Positions 1 through 8,543 of a stretch of DNA of 39,120 bases are shown here, one piece after another (within the stretch, counting starts at the first letter, position 1; each line of letters opens with the position of its first letter). Source of the stretch: Pseudomonadota bacterium. Lineage in GTDB: Bacteria; Pseudomonadota; Alphaproteobacteria; Rhodospirillales; Casp-alpha2. The notes under the pieces were generated by a model, which was not told where the DNA came from, ran no database searches, and saw only the letters and a list, made by a program, of their open reading frames with translations. The stretch covers positions 1 through 39,120 of the forward strand of contig JAQBYB010000021.1 in NCBI GenBank assembly GCA_027624235.1. The letters are read 5' to 3'. Both the position numbers and the translations under genes were made by a program.

Positions 1-204
1 CCCGCATTGCCCCTCACTTGACCGGTTCGGCTCAAATTTCTGTTCGCCCGCCATCGGCGCTTAGCCTAGTGGGTTTTGGGCGACCTCAAAACACCCAGTT
101 ATGTTCCCAGAATGGAGAAACCCCGCCTTGCGCCAAGCCAGCACCATGCGCTTTCAACCGCCTAATGTTAGCCCAGTCGTTAGCCCGAAACCTTTGTAAC
201 AAAA

Positions 205-236
205 CAACGCCTTAGCAGTTTCCAGCTAAGGCGTTG
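205..236 (-). terminator. Hairpin terminator after tRNA-Arg fragment
   Basis: A perfect 12-bp inverted repeat (CAACGCCTTAGC / GCTAAGGCGTTG) with an 8-nt loop. Read on the minus strand it is followed by TTTTG, and it lies just past the CCA end of the tRNA-Arg 3' fragment. It looks like the terminator of the original tRNA transcription unit. On the plus strand it is followed only by ATTTATAT. Confidence 0.6.
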
Positions 237-243
237 ATTTATA

Positions 244-290
<47 letters not shown>

Positions 291-404
291 AAGCCTTCTT
301 AATCACTTGCCGACGTTCAACTCAGCAATTTTCTAGGATTTCTGATCCCAGCTTGATCTAACCCTGCTCAGATAGTTTGGTGGACTGAATGGTGGACCTA
401 GACA

Positions 405-441
405 ATTATTTATTACAAGTCATTGTAATATAATAAATAAT
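405..441. repeat. AT-rich 11-bp inverted repeat abutting tRNA-Glu
   Basis: ATTATTTATTA (405-415) and its exact complement TAATAAATAAT (431-441) flank a 15-nt loop that holds a second palindrome, TTACAA-gtca-TTGTAA. The right arm shares its last base with the tRNA-Glu CCA end. It may act as a weak processing or termination structure for the minus-strand tRNA, or be part of an integrated-element end. Two direct copies of GGTGGAC (379-385 and 391-397) lie just to the left. Confidence 0.55.
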
Positions 442-516
442 GGCGTCCCCTACGGGACTCGAACCCGTGTTTTCGCCGTGAGAGGGCGATGTCCTAGGCC
501 ACTAGACGAAGGGGAC
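441..516 (-). tRNA. tRNA-Glu (anticodon CTC)
   Basis: A complete cloverleaf on the minus strand: acceptor GTCCCCT pairs with AGGGGAC, discriminator G, encoded CCA. The anticodon loop CTCTCAC gives anticodon CTC, and the T-loop is TTCGAGT within ACGGG/CCCGT. At 76 nt including CCA the length is normal. It reads codon GAG as glutamate. Confidence 0.95.
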
Positions 517-565
517 GTAAAGGCCAGAGGCTAGTTTCGCCCAAAGCCGGTCGGGCGGCAAGTCC

Positions 566-1597
566 TCAGCTTCCGGCGTGGTTGGCCGCCGCTTCGATCA
601 GGGCGTCGACGTCTTGTTCGGTGGTGGCGAAGGAACAGACCAGCCGGACGACATCCTTGCCGCCACGTTCGTAAAACAGGAAGCCGTCTTCTTTAAGCCC
701 GTCGATGACGGCGCGCGGCAGTTTCGGAAAGATGATATTGGCCTCGACGGTTTGGCTGATCGCGGCGCCTTTGATGGCGCGTAAGCCGCCGGCCAACCGT
801 TTCGCCATGGCGTTGGCGTGGGCGGCGTTTCGGCGCCACAGCTCATCGCTAAGATAGGCGTCCCACTGCACTGATAAAAACCGCATCTTGGAAAACAAAT
901 GGCCGCCGCGTTTGCGGCGAAAGCCGAAATCCTTACCCAGGTCGCGGTCGAAAAAGACCACCGCCTCGGCCGTCAGCGCGCCGTTTTTTGTCGCCCCGAA
1001 CGACAGCACATCGACGCCGGCCTTCCAGGAGGTCTCGGCCGCGGAACAGCCCAGCGCCGCCACGGCGTTGGAAAACCGCGACCCGTCCATGTGCAGGATC
1101 AGCCCATGCGCCTTGCAGACCTTGGAAATCGCCTTGATCTCATCAAGGCTGTAGACGCTGCCGGTTTCCGTCGCCTGGGTGATCGAAACGCATGCCGGCT
1201 GCACGTGGTGGACGTTGCCGATCTGGGCGTCGGCGATGGCGGCCTCTAACGCGTCGGGCTGAATTTTGCCGTTCTCGCCGGCAAGCGTCAGCAATTTGGC
1301 GCCGCCGCTGAAAAATTCCGGCGCCGCCGCCTCGGTGTCGAAAATGTGGGCGCCGCCGTAACAGAACACCGCGCCCCAGGGCGGCGTTGTCGCCGATAGC
1401 GCCAGCGCATTGGCGGCGGTGCCGGTGGCGACGAAGAAAACATCCGCCTCGGCCTCGAACAGCCTTGCGACCTTGGCTTCGGCGGCGCGGGTGACGTCGT
1501 CATTGCCGTACGGCATCAAGGCGCCGGTGTTGCCGGCGACGATGGCGGCGAGTATTTCCGGCGCGGCGCCGGTGATGTTATCGGAAGCAAAATTCAA
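566..1597 (-). CDS. ltaE: Low-specificity L-threonine aldolase
   Basis: PLP enzyme of fold type I that cleaves L-threonine and L-allo-threonine to glycine and acetaldehyde; it acts in the cytoplasm in glycine/threonine metabolism. The frame is open further upstream, but the family homology begins at NFASDNITG. A TTG codon at 1597 follows AAGGAG by 7 nt, so I use that start (343 residues, normal for the family). The N-terminal substrate region, the HMDGSRF stretch with the PLP-contacting Asp near 171, and the Schiff-base lysine in FGATKNG near residue 204 are all present. The gene stands 19 bp beyond the JAMM-protein gene and may be the last gene of that transcription unit. Confidence 0.9.
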   Translation of the reverse strand: MNFASDNITGAAPEILAAIVAGNTGALMPYGNDDVTRAAEAKVARLFEAEADVFFVATGTAANALALSATTPPWGAVFCYGGAHIFDTEAAAPEFFSGGAKLLTLAGENGKIQPDALEAAIADAQIGNVHHVQPACVSITQATETGSVYSLDEIKAISKVCKAHGLILHMDGSRFSNAVAALGCSAAETSWKAGVDVLSFGATKNGALTAEAVVFFDRDLGKDFGFRRKRGGHLFSKMRFLSVQWDAYLSDELWRRNAAHANAMAKRLAGGLRAIKGAAISQTVEANIIFPKLPRAVIDGLKEDGFLFYERGGKDVVRLVCSFATTEQDVDALIEAAANHAGS

Positions 1598-1616
1598 GGG
1601 AGGTCTCCTTAGGCAG

Positions 1617-2039
1617 TTATGAGGCCAGGGGGATGTTCTGGAAATCACCGTCGGTACCGTCAAACCGATAGGCTGCGACGGTCCCGGCCCGGCCTGCATC
1701 GACGCCGACGATTACCCAGACATGGTCCGGATAAAAAGCCGATTGGCGGTCGCGGTCCGAGGGCTGCGCCGGATGGTCGGGGTGGGAATGGTAATGGCCG
1801 ACGATGCGTTCCGGCCCGTCACCCAATTCCCGCATCAGGTCGAATTGGATTTTGGCATCGACCAGGAAGCTGTCGCGGGCATCGGCCTCGGTGACGTTGG
1901 GACTGGCCGCGACCCTGGTCACCAGGACGTCGCCGCCGTCGCTTTCGCGGCCGGTCAGCAATCCGCAGCATTCCTTCGGATAGGCGGCTTCGGCGGCGCC
2001 GGTGATCTGGGCCAGCAGGGGGCCTGGAATATGGATCAT
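1617..2039 (-). CDS. JAMM/MPN (Mov34) family metalloprotease-like protein
   Basis: A 140-residue stand-alone JAB/MPN domain. The zinc-dependent JAMM signature is intact: Glu23 in PKECCGLL, then H84-x-H86-x7-S94-x2-D97. Bacterial stand-alone members cleave C-terminal extensions from small ubiquitin-like sulfur carriers or act as related isopeptidases; which substrate applies here is not visible, and no ThiS/MoaD-like gene is adjacent. The ATG start overlaps the stop of the upstream small membrane protein gene (ATGA), which suggests translational coupling. A longer open frame continues upstream but is just a shadow of that neighbour. Confidence 0.85.
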   Translation of the reverse strand: MIHIPGPLLAQITGAAEAAYPKECCGLLTGRESDGGDVLVTRVAASPNVTEADARDSFLVDAKIQFDLMRELGDGPERIVGHYHSHPDHPAQPSDRDRQSAFYPDHVWVIVGVDAGRAGTVAAYRFDGTDGDFQNIPLAS

Positions 2040-2386
2040 TTGGAAGTTCCGGGCGACGTTTCGGGGCGCGCCTTGATGGTGCCGAGGACGCGGCCCTGGA
2101 CGGTATCGACGACGACGATGCGGTTGCAGGCGCCGCTGGGACCGATGGTCAGGTAGGCGCGGTTGCCATCCGGTTGTACGCGGGCGATGACGCAGTCGTT
2201 TGGCAGGTCCAGGTTGAGATTGCCGAACGGCTTGGTTGTGACGAGCGCGGCGGTGGGCGAAGATGATGGCGAAAACAACCGCCAATCGGGAGTATTGGCC
2301 TTCTGGATGAAGCCGTAGCCCAACAAACCGAGGCCGAGAAAAATCAGCACTCCCAGACCGATAACGACGCTCTTCATCAAATGCAT
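2036..2386 (-). CDS. Small membrane-anchored protein of unknown function
   Basis: 116 residues. Residues about 5-25 (VVIGLGVLIFLGLGLLGYGF) form one hydrophobic helix, so the protein is probably a signal-anchored inner-membrane protein with the rest in the periplasm. The C-terminal half contains a beta-rich stretch (CVIARVQPDG, YLTIGPSG, RIVVVDTVQGRVLG) that resembles a short repeat of a beta-propeller-like sensor. The start is the ATG at 2386, preceded by GGAG at 6 nt; the open frame extends upstream without a better start. Divergent from rluD with only 69 bp between starts, so both promoters share that gap. It resembles small alphaproteobacterial proteins found next to rluD, but I cannot assign a function. 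Confidence 0.75.
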   Translation of the reverse strand: MHLMKSVVIGLGVLIFLGLGLLGYGFIQKANTPDWRLFSPSSSPTAALVTTKPFGNLNLDLPNDCVIARVQPDGNRAYLTIGPSGACNRIVVVDTVQGRVLGTIKARPETSPGTSK

Positions 2387-2455
2387 GGTATTCTCCGGAC
2401 GCCCCCAAGGCGACATAAGGGCGTCATTCGGGACTTTGATACAAGGATTTCGCGC

Positions 2456-3427
2456 GTGAGCAAAGCCACCACATACACCGTCACCGTCCCTCAAGACAAG
2501 GACCGGCTCCGGCTTGACCGGTTTCTGGCGGACGCTGTGCCGGCGTTATCAAGGAACCGTCTCAAGGGCCTAATCGAGGACTCCCAGATAAGCCGTGGCG
2601 GAAAGGTGGTCGACGATGTCTCGGCTAAGGTCAAGGCTGGAGAAGTATATATCATTACCGTTCCGGCGGCGCGTCCGGCATTGCCCCAGCCGCAGGTGGT
2701 TCCTTTCGGCGTCGTCTATGAGGACGAGGATCTGATCGTCATCGATAAACCGGTCGGGTTGGTGGTGCATCCGGCGGCCGGCCATCCCGACGGCACCCTG
2801 GTTAACGGGTTGCTGGCCCATTGTGCCGGCAGCCTGTCCGGGATCGGCGGCGTCACCCGGCCCGGCATCGTGCATCGGCTGGACAAGGGCACCAGCGGCC
2901 TAATGGTCGCGGCCAAAAACGATGCCGCCCATCAATACCTGGCCCAACAGTTGGAAACGCGCACCTTGTCCCGTCGCTACAAGGCGTTGGTGTGGGGGAC
3001 GCCGGAGCCGCGCCAGGGTGAAATCGACGCCGCCATCGGTCGCAATCCCGCCAACCGCAAAAAAATGGCGGTGGTAAAAAGAGGCGGCAAGGCGGCACAG
3101 ACCCATTATCAGGTGCTCAATCCCGCCGGCACCAAGGCCAGTCTGGTGGAGTGTCGATTGAAGACGGGACGCACCCATCAGATCAGGGTGCATATGGCGC
3201 AGCTCGGGCATCCGATTATCGGCGACCCGGTTTACGGCGGTGGCCCGAAGCGGCGGCTGAACAATGCAAGTGATGCCATCCGCCAGGCGTTGGCCGCGTT
3301 TAATCACCAAGCATTACACGCTTATTTGATCGGATTTAAACATCCATCCAGCGGCGAACTTCTTCAATTTAGATCTGATTTACCGAAAGAATTCAATGAA
3401 TTAAAGAACTTATTGGATGAATTTTAA
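2456..3427 (+). CDS. rluD: 23S rRNA pseudouridine synthase, RluD type
   Basis: RluA-family pseudouridine synthase; RluD modifies U1911, U1915 and U1917 of helix 69 in 23S rRNA. An N-terminal S4 RNA-binding domain (about residues 18-70, with RLDRFL) precedes the synthase domain. The catalytic Asp143 lies in HRLDKGTSGL, followed by the family stretches GRTHQIRVH and GHPIIGDPVYG. The chosen start is the GTG at 2456 with AGGA 8 nt upstream, giving 323 residues; the open frame extends to 2381, into the divergent gene's leader. The last ~45 codons are conspicuously AT-rich compared with the rest. rpoH follows on the same strand after 119 bp, a conserved alphaproteobacterial neighbour. Confidence 0.93.
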   Translation: MSKATTYTVTVPQDKDRLRLDRFLADAVPALSRNRLKGLIEDSQISRGGKVVDDVSAKVKAGEVYIITVPAARPALPQPQVVPFGVVYEDEDLIVIDKPVGLVVHPAAGHPDGTLVNGLLAHCAGSLSGIGGVTRPGIVHRLDKGTSGLMVAAKNDAAHQYLAQQLETRTLSRRYKALVWGTPEPRQGEIDAAIGRNPANRKKMAVVKRGGKAAQTHYQVLNPAGTKASLVECRLKTGRTHQIRVHMAQLGHPIIGDPVYGGGPKRRLNNASDAIRQALAAFNHQALHAYLIGFKHPSSGELLQFRSDLPKEFNELKNLLDEF

Positions 3428-3546
3428 ATATAATTTCTATACTTGAGCTATTTGATTAGGTATTGTACGCTTTAATCATGGCTCACCGGTGTGGTTCCAT
3501 CCGGATGCTCAGGTGTAGGGAAAATTTAAAAGGAAAGACCAAGACG

Positions 3547-4431
3547 ATGGCGAGCACGGTTTATGAAACGACCATTTCACCGGAGCGCAATCTGTCCCGG
3601 TATCTTCAGCAAATTCGCCAATATCCGATGCTTGAGGTCGAGGAAGAGGTCCAATTGGCGAAGCGTTGGCTTGAATATAAGGATTCGGAAGCCGCCGGGC
3701 GTCTGGTCAACAGCCATTTGCGATTAGTCGCCAAAATCGCCAAAGGCTTTCAGGGCTACGGCTTGCCATTGGGGGAACTGATCAGCGAAGGCAACGTCGG
3801 CATGATGCAGGCGGTCAAGCGCTTTGACCCTGAGCGTGGGTTCCGTTTTTCCACCTATGCCATGTGGTGGATTCGGGCCGCCATTCAGGAGTACGTCCTG
3901 CATTCTTGGTCAATGGTCAAAATGGGGACCACGGCGGCGCAAAAGAAACTGTTTTTCAACCTTCGCAAATTGAAGGCACAGATCGCCGCCGCCGAAGAGG
4001 GCGACCTGCATCCGGAAACCGTCACCAAGATCGCCGAACGGCTCAAGGTGCCGGAAGCCGAAGTCATCAATATGAACCGCCGCCTGGCCGGCCCCGATCA
4101 ATCCCTGAATGCGCCGCTGCGCGAAGAAGGCGAGGGGGAATGGTTGGATTGGTTGGAATCAAGCGCGGACAACCAGGAAACGGTCCTGGGTGAGCTCCAG
4201 GAAATGGGCAGCCGCCGAAAATTGCTGGATTCAGCCTTGGACGGGTTGTCGAGTCGCGAACGCCATATCATTTCCGAACGCCGGTTGAGAGAGGCGCCGG
4301 CAACATTGCAGGTTTTAAGCGAACGCTATGGAATTTCGCGTGAACGGGTCCGCCAGATTGAGGTGCGGGCGTTCGAGAAAATTCGAAAATCGGTGAAAAA
4401 CGCGGTCATTGACCGCCACATCAATTACTGA
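3547..4431 (+). CDS. rpoH: RNA polymerase sigma-32 factor (heat shock)
   Basis: Alternative sigma factor that directs RNA polymerase to heat-shock promoters. Region 2 (RLVNSHLRLVAKIA to FSTYAMWWIRAAIQEYVL), the diagnostic RpoH box QKKLFFNLRK (residues 132-141) and region 4 helix-turn-helix (LSERYGISRERVRQIE) are all present; 294 residues is normal. The ATG at 3547 has AAAGGAAAG 9 nt upstream. An upstream in-frame ATG at 3463 lacks such a site. The 119-bp AT-rich gap after rluD probably holds its promoter; TTGAGC-N17-TACGCT (about 3443-3471) is one weak candidate. The 3' end overlaps by 7 bp the convergent membrane-protein gene. Confidence 0.96.
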   Translation: MASTVYETTISPERNLSRYLQQIRQYPMLEVEEEVQLAKRWLEYKDSEAAGRLVNSHLRLVAKIAKGFQGYGLPLGELISEGNVGMMQAVKRFDPERGFRFSTYAMWWIRAAIQEYVLHSWSMVKMGTTAAQKKLFFNLRKLKAQIAAAEEGDLHPETVTKIAERLKVPEAEVINMNRRLAGPDQSLNAPLREEGEGEWLDWLESSADNQETVLGELQEMGSRRKLLDSALDGLSSRERHIISERRLREAPATLQVLSERYGISRERVRQIEVRAFEKIRKSVKNAVIDRHINY

Positions 4432-4970
4432 GCAGGTTTCTTGCGTGGCCGACCATTCGGCCCGACCAGATCGATGGAATTGACGGCGCTGACGACCTTT
4501 TCCCCCCATTCCTCGATGATGCTTTTCTGCGTTTCCCGGAGTGTTTTCAATCTGTTTTCCGACATCACGGAAAGGAATGTGGTAATTACCGGCGGTAACG
4601 TCAAGAACACCATCCACCCGAAAGCGGCGGCCCCGTAAATGACGAACAGGTCGAATACGTTGCCCATGATCTCCATCGCCGCGTCAACGCTGTGATTTTT
4701 AAACCAGATATCCATGAGATATGGAAAAAGACCGGAAAAATTAATCCCGAGGACACAGAAGGTCGCGTATTTCTGTTCTGATCGGTCAATAATCCAGGCG
4801 ACAATCGACGGCAGCAATCCGAAAAAGACAAGCATCACCGTCGGCAGTGAAATCAACATCGCCGTGAGCAAGAAAACACCTGTCCAAATCAGGATGCGCA
4901 AGCCCTTACCCTGCGCCGCTAATGCGGCGGCGGTGGCGGTTGAACCGGGAGGGGAGGGGGACCTAGCCAT
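4425..4970 (-). CDS. Multi-spanning membrane protein of unknown function
   Basis: 181 residues. After a charged Ser/Pro-rich start there are about three to four hydrophobic stretches: roughly residues 23-44 (LRILIWTGVFLLTAMLI), 45-65 (PTVMLVFFGLLPSIVAWII), 75-90 and 113-140 (VFDLFVIYGAAAFGWMVF). The C-terminal 45 residues are polar and basic, probably cytoplasmic. I recognise no family. The ATG at 4970 lies 4 bp past the stop of the pseudokinase gene; a GTG at 4988 overlapping that gene is the alternative, and neither has a strong ribosome-binding site, consistent with translational coupling. The tight pairing suggests that the two proteins work together at the membrane. Confidence 0.75.
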   Translation of the reverse strand: MARSPSPPGSTATAAALAAQGKGLRILIWTGVFLLTAMLISLPTVMLVFFGLLPSIVAWIIDRSEQKYATFCVLGINFSGLFPYLMDIWFKNHSVDAAMEIMGNVFDLFVIYGAAAFGWMVFLTLPPVITTFLSVMSENRLKTLRETQKSIIEEWGEKVVSAVNSIDLVGPNGRPRKKPAQ

Positions 4971-4974
4971 GCGC

Positions 4975-7086
4975 TTAAAACATTTCACTGATGAACAAGA
5001 CGGAGACGACGATCATCGACAAAACGATGGAAAGTACCGCCGCTGCCTGCTTTCCCGTCCTTTCCGCTTTTGTTTGGCGTTCCGTGCCGGCGCCTTCGAT
5101 GTCGCGGACTTCAAATTCGGCGGCGGCGTATTCGGCGATCGCGGCCTCGAAGTCTCCTGCGTCGACCCTTCGTTTTTCGGCGTTGTCGATCAGATCGAAC
5201 AGCTCGGGCAGGCTGCCTTTGCGGACCAAGCGGGGGATTTCCTTTTCAATTTCACGGCGTGTCGTTCGGCTATGATAGGTATTGATGGCAGGCCCCAAAA
5301 GCCCACCGACCCAGCTTGATAGTCCCAATAGGGGGCCGATCCTGAGCTTCCACTGTAAAAAAGCCAACAGGCTTAACATGCCGATGGTCGAGGCTTCCTC
5401 GGATGGCGCCGCCAGCGCCTTCAGGTGAGGATGGATATCTTCTCGGAAATGCGCCGCGATGAAGGCGGTAATATGCCGGTCAATGGGTCTAACCTTGTTG
5501 TCGACACTGTTCGCCGCCGCGTCAAGGGTCTGCAACAGCGTATTGATTTCGATCACGTAGTCGTTGGCGATAAATTCGCTGAGGCAGGGTATGGACGGGT
5601 TGAATTCGTAAAGACAGCGTTCATACCCGTACCCCAGATCCCTATTATTCAGGTATCCACTCAATTTGGCGAAATCCGCCTGTTGGATTGAGGCCCCGGC
5701 AAAAACGGTTTGCTGTAAGGAATACCAAACAGCCGGAAGCCCCATTCTAAGGACCTCAATCGGAATTTCGGCATTGCCGCGGCGCAAGACTTCAACGGCC
5801 AGCGCCGGCCCGTATCCATCCGGCATGAATGAAAATCCCTTGTATTGAATGGGCGCTTTCGGGTCCAGAACCATGCAGGCTTTGGAGACGATAAAATCTT
5901 CGGTGCCCTCGGGGTGGTCTTTATGAAGCATGGCCATTTCAAGTGTCGCCTTGATGGCGTCGGCGCGAGTGGCATCCTTGACCCCTTTTCTTAGCCAACT
6001 GATCAAGGCCTCGTCTTTAATGACCTTCATGGCGGTTTCCCGATGGCGGGCCATCGCCCGGGACAAGGTGCGCGGGGTGAAATGGTCTCGGCCTTCGTAC
6101 CGGTAGGGAAAATCGGATTTAACGATGGGAACTTGCCGCAGCGAGGGTTGTTTTTGGCCGTCCAGCCAGCCGGTTAATTGATCAAGGCCCCAACGCTCCT
6201 CCACGGTATCGTGCAGCATGGCGCGAAGCGGTTCCAACAATGGAATCGGAAGACGGGCATTGCCGCAGATGGCGGCATAACTTCCGTGTTCCATTTTCAT
6301 CGCCAACATTTCCTCATCGCTGATGTTGGCGACGGGGTTGTAGCGCAACATCAACACCACCAAGGTGACGCCAAGCGCATAGACATCATCGGCGAGGCCG
6401 CCTCGCCCGCGACCGCTCCTTCCCGCCATGGCCCTGTCGATAGATTCGAACAACATCGGCTGATCAAAACCGTGCGGTACCGTTGCGCAATCACCCAGCG
6501 CCACAATTTGCCTGGCTTCGTCCATGAAAAAAACGTTGGCGGGATTGATCGCCCGGTGCGGGTGGTCGATGGCATCCATGGCCCTGATGCCTTCGACCAG
6601 GGGGGCCATGATGCGACGGGGAAAATCGTATTCATTGAGCTTGTAGTTGCCGGCCTCCATCGCATCAATGATACGACCGCCCTTCGGGCGTTCATAGATG
6701 ACGAACTGGGTATGTTGTTCCAACAAAGGCCAGTAGGCGACGTCCCATTCGACCAAGGGCACGATTCCGTCGAATTCTTCGTCCTTGAGCGCCGCCATGA
6801 CTTTCGTCCGCGTCGGAAGGCCCGGCGTGCAGACTAATCCGTACAACTTACTGCCTAGGTCGCGACGATCCTCAACCTCGTACGCTTTCGCGGAGGGAGT
6901 ATCCAGAAAAGGCAAAGGGGAACCGGCATCAACCAGGAAACGGTCACGGATAAGTGCCTGCCCGCTGCCTGATTTTTGTGGCGGGGCGGACTCCATGTCC
7001 TGGATTGGCTCCAATTCTGGTGCCGTCATCATCATTTCAGGAGGCAGGATTTCATCCCCGACCTCCAGCATAGGCGCTTCTGCCAT
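4975..7086 (-). CDS. Tail-anchored protein with kinase-like (pseudokinase) domain
   Basis: 703 residues. Residues about 60-310 resemble a Ser/Thr protein kinase C-lobe. HRAINPANVFF (177-187) matches the HRDxKPxN catalytic loop but with Ala for the catalytic Asp and Asn for Lys. GDC (198-200) sits where DFG belongs, and DDVYALGVTL (233-242) matches the conserved DVYxLG helix. I see no glycine-rich loop or VAIK lysine. A long helical region follows, then a charged stretch and one hydrophobic helix at the very C-terminus (about 680-700), i.e. a tail anchor with the bulk in the cytoplasm. The ATG at 7086 has GGGAAGAG nearby; an in-frame ATG at 7140 has no such site. Phosphotransfer activity is unlikely; a scaffold or sensor role is inference. 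Confidence 0.75.
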   Translation of the reverse strand: MAEAPMLEVGDEILPPEMMMTAPELEPIQDMESAPPQKSGSGQALIRDRFLVDAGSPLPFLDTPSAKAYEVEDRRDLGSKLYGLVCTPGLPTRTKVMAALKDEEFDGIVPLVEWDVAYWPLLEQHTQFVIYERPKGGRIIDAMEAGNYKLNEYDFPRRIMAPLVEGIRAMDAIDHPHRAINPANVFFMDEARQIVALGDCATVPHGFDQPMLFESIDRAMAGRSGRGRGGLADDVYALGVTLVVLMLRYNPVANISDEEMLAMKMEHGSYAAICGNARLPIPLLEPLRAMLHDTVEERWGLDQLTGWLDGQKQPSLRQVPIVKSDFPYRYEGRDHFTPRTLSRAMARHRETAMKVIKDEALISWLRKGVKDATRADAIKATLEMAMLHKDHPEGTEDFIVSKACMVLDPKAPIQYKGFSFMPDGYGPALAVEVLRRGNAEIPIEVLRMGLPAVWYSLQQTVFAGASIQQADFAKLSGYLNNRDLGYGYERCLYEFNPSIPCLSEFIANDYVIEINTLLQTLDAAANSVDNKVRPIDRHITAFIAAHFREDIHPHLKALAAPSEEASTIGMLSLLAFLQWKLRIGPLLGLSSWVGGLLGPAINTYHSRTTRREIEKEIPRLVRKGSLPELFDLIDNAEKRRVDAGDFEAAIAEYAAAEFEVRDIEGAGTERQTKAERTGKQAAAVLSIVLSMIVVSVLFISEMF

Positions 7087-7244
7087 ACTATCTCTTCCCA
7101 TTCGTAGGGCCGGACGTAACGACGTTCTCGCCATTTCCATCCAGATCGCGTCAGAATTCTAGACGTTCTCGATGAATATCTCAAGTTTTAGCGTAATTTT
7201 GGTCGGTTTTAGCCATTTTTTGGGGGTTTAGCCCATTTTTAAGC

Positions 7245-8537
7245 CTAATCGGCGAAGGGGTCGTGAACCAGGATCACATCTTCGCGTTTAGGGCTGGTCG
7301 ATAACAGCGCCACCGGGGCGTCAATTATTTCTTCGATACGGCGGATATATTTAATCGCCGTCGCCGGCAAGTCGGCCCAGGATCTGGCGCCTTGAGTGCT
7401 TTCGGACCAACCCTCCATGACCTCATAGATAGGTTTGGCTTTTGCCTGGCGAACCGATGAGCCGGGCAGGTGGTCGAATTTCTCGCCGTCAATCATGTAT
7501 CCGGTGCAGACTTTCAGTTCTTCCATGCCATCGAGGATATCCAGCTTGGTTAAGGCGATCCCGCTGATCCCGTTGACCTTGACCGATTGGCGGACCAAAA
7601 CACCATCAAACCAGCCGCAACGCCTGGGCCGGCCGGTGGTGGTGCCGAACTCCTTGCCGCGTTCGCCCAGGCCTTGGCCGACGTCATCGGTCAGCTCACT
7701 GGGGAACGGCCCGCTGCCAACGCGGGTGGTATAGGCCTTGGTGATGCCGAGGACATAATCGATGGCGTTCGGCCCCTGGCCCGACCCGACCGCAGCCTGG
7801 GCGGCGACCGTGTTCGAAGAGGTCACAAACGGATAGGTGCCGTGATCGATATCCAGCATGGTTCCTTGTGCGCCTTCGAACAGAATGCGTTTTCCGTCTC
7901 GTCGGGCGTCATCCAGGGTTTGCCAGACAACGCCGGTAAAAGGCATAATTTTCGGCGCGATTTCTTCGAGACGCGCCTTTAAGTCAGCCCCGTCAATTTC
8001 CGGCTCACCCATGCCACGTTGCAGCGCATTGTGGTGCAACAACAGCTTGCCGATTCTTTCCATCAGCACGTCACTCTCGCCGAGATCGCCGACGCGGATG
8101 GCGCGCCTGGCGACTTTGTCTTCATACGCCGGCCCAATGCCGCGCCCGGTGGTGCCGATCTTGTCCTTGCCGAGCGCCCTTTCTCTGGCCAAGTCGAGAT
8201 CCTTGTGCAGGGGCAGGATCAGGATTGCATTTTCGGCAATGCGCAGGTTGTCTGGCGTCACTGTCACGCCCTGTTCCCTGATGGTCTCTATTTCCTCCAA
8301 GAACGCCCACGGGTCAATGACGACGCCATTGCCGATGATCGATAATTTTTCCGGCCTGACCACGCCGGAAGGCAGTAGGTGCAGCTTGAAGGTGACGCCG
8401 TCGATGACCAAGGTGTGCCCGGCGTTGTTGCCGCCCTGGAAACGGACAACCACATCGGCCCGTTCCGACAACCAATCGACAATTTTCCCCTTACCTTCGT
8501 CGCCCCATTGCGACCCGATTACGACGACGTTCGCCAT
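7245..8537 (-). CDS. purA: Adenylosuccinate synthetase
   Basis: Catalyses IMP + aspartate + GTP to adenylosuccinate, the first committed step to AMP, in the cytoplasm. The GDEGKGK GTP-binding loop (residues 12-18, with catalytic Asp13) and the catalytic His41 in NNAGHT are present, as are [17 protein letters not shown] and [12 protein letters not shown]. 430 residues is the normal length. ATG at 8537 follows AAGGA. It lies 6 bp after hisZ, so the two are co-transcribed, a common alphaproteobacterial arrangement. Confidence 0.97.
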   Translation of the reverse strand: MANVVVIGSQWGDEGKGKIVDWLSERADVVVRFQGGNNAGHTLVIDGVTFKLHLLPSGVVRPEKLSIIGNGVVIDPWAFLEEIETIREQGVTVTPDNLRIAENAILILPLHKDLDLARERALGKDKIGTTGRGIGPAYEDKVARRAIRVGDLGESDVLMERIGKLLLHHNALQRGMGEPEIDGADLKARLEEIAPKIMPFTGVVWQTLDDARRDGKRILFEGAQGTMLDIDHGTYPFVTSSNTVAAQAAVGSGQGPNAIDYVLGITKAYTTRVGSGPFPSELTDDVGQGLGERGKEFGTTTGRPRRCGWFDGVLVRQSVKVNGISGIALTKLDILDGMEELKVCTGYMIDGEKFDHLPGSSVRQAKAKPIYEVMEGWSESTQGARSWADLPATAIKYIRRIEEIIDAPVALLSTSPKREDVILVHDPFAD

Positions 8538-8543
8538 GTCATT

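Noticed and set aside
18-215. 65-codon frame at the left end, and a minus-strand frame from 54 running off the edge
   Set aside because: No ribosome-binding site and no recognisable sequence; 1-204 shows nothing I can support.
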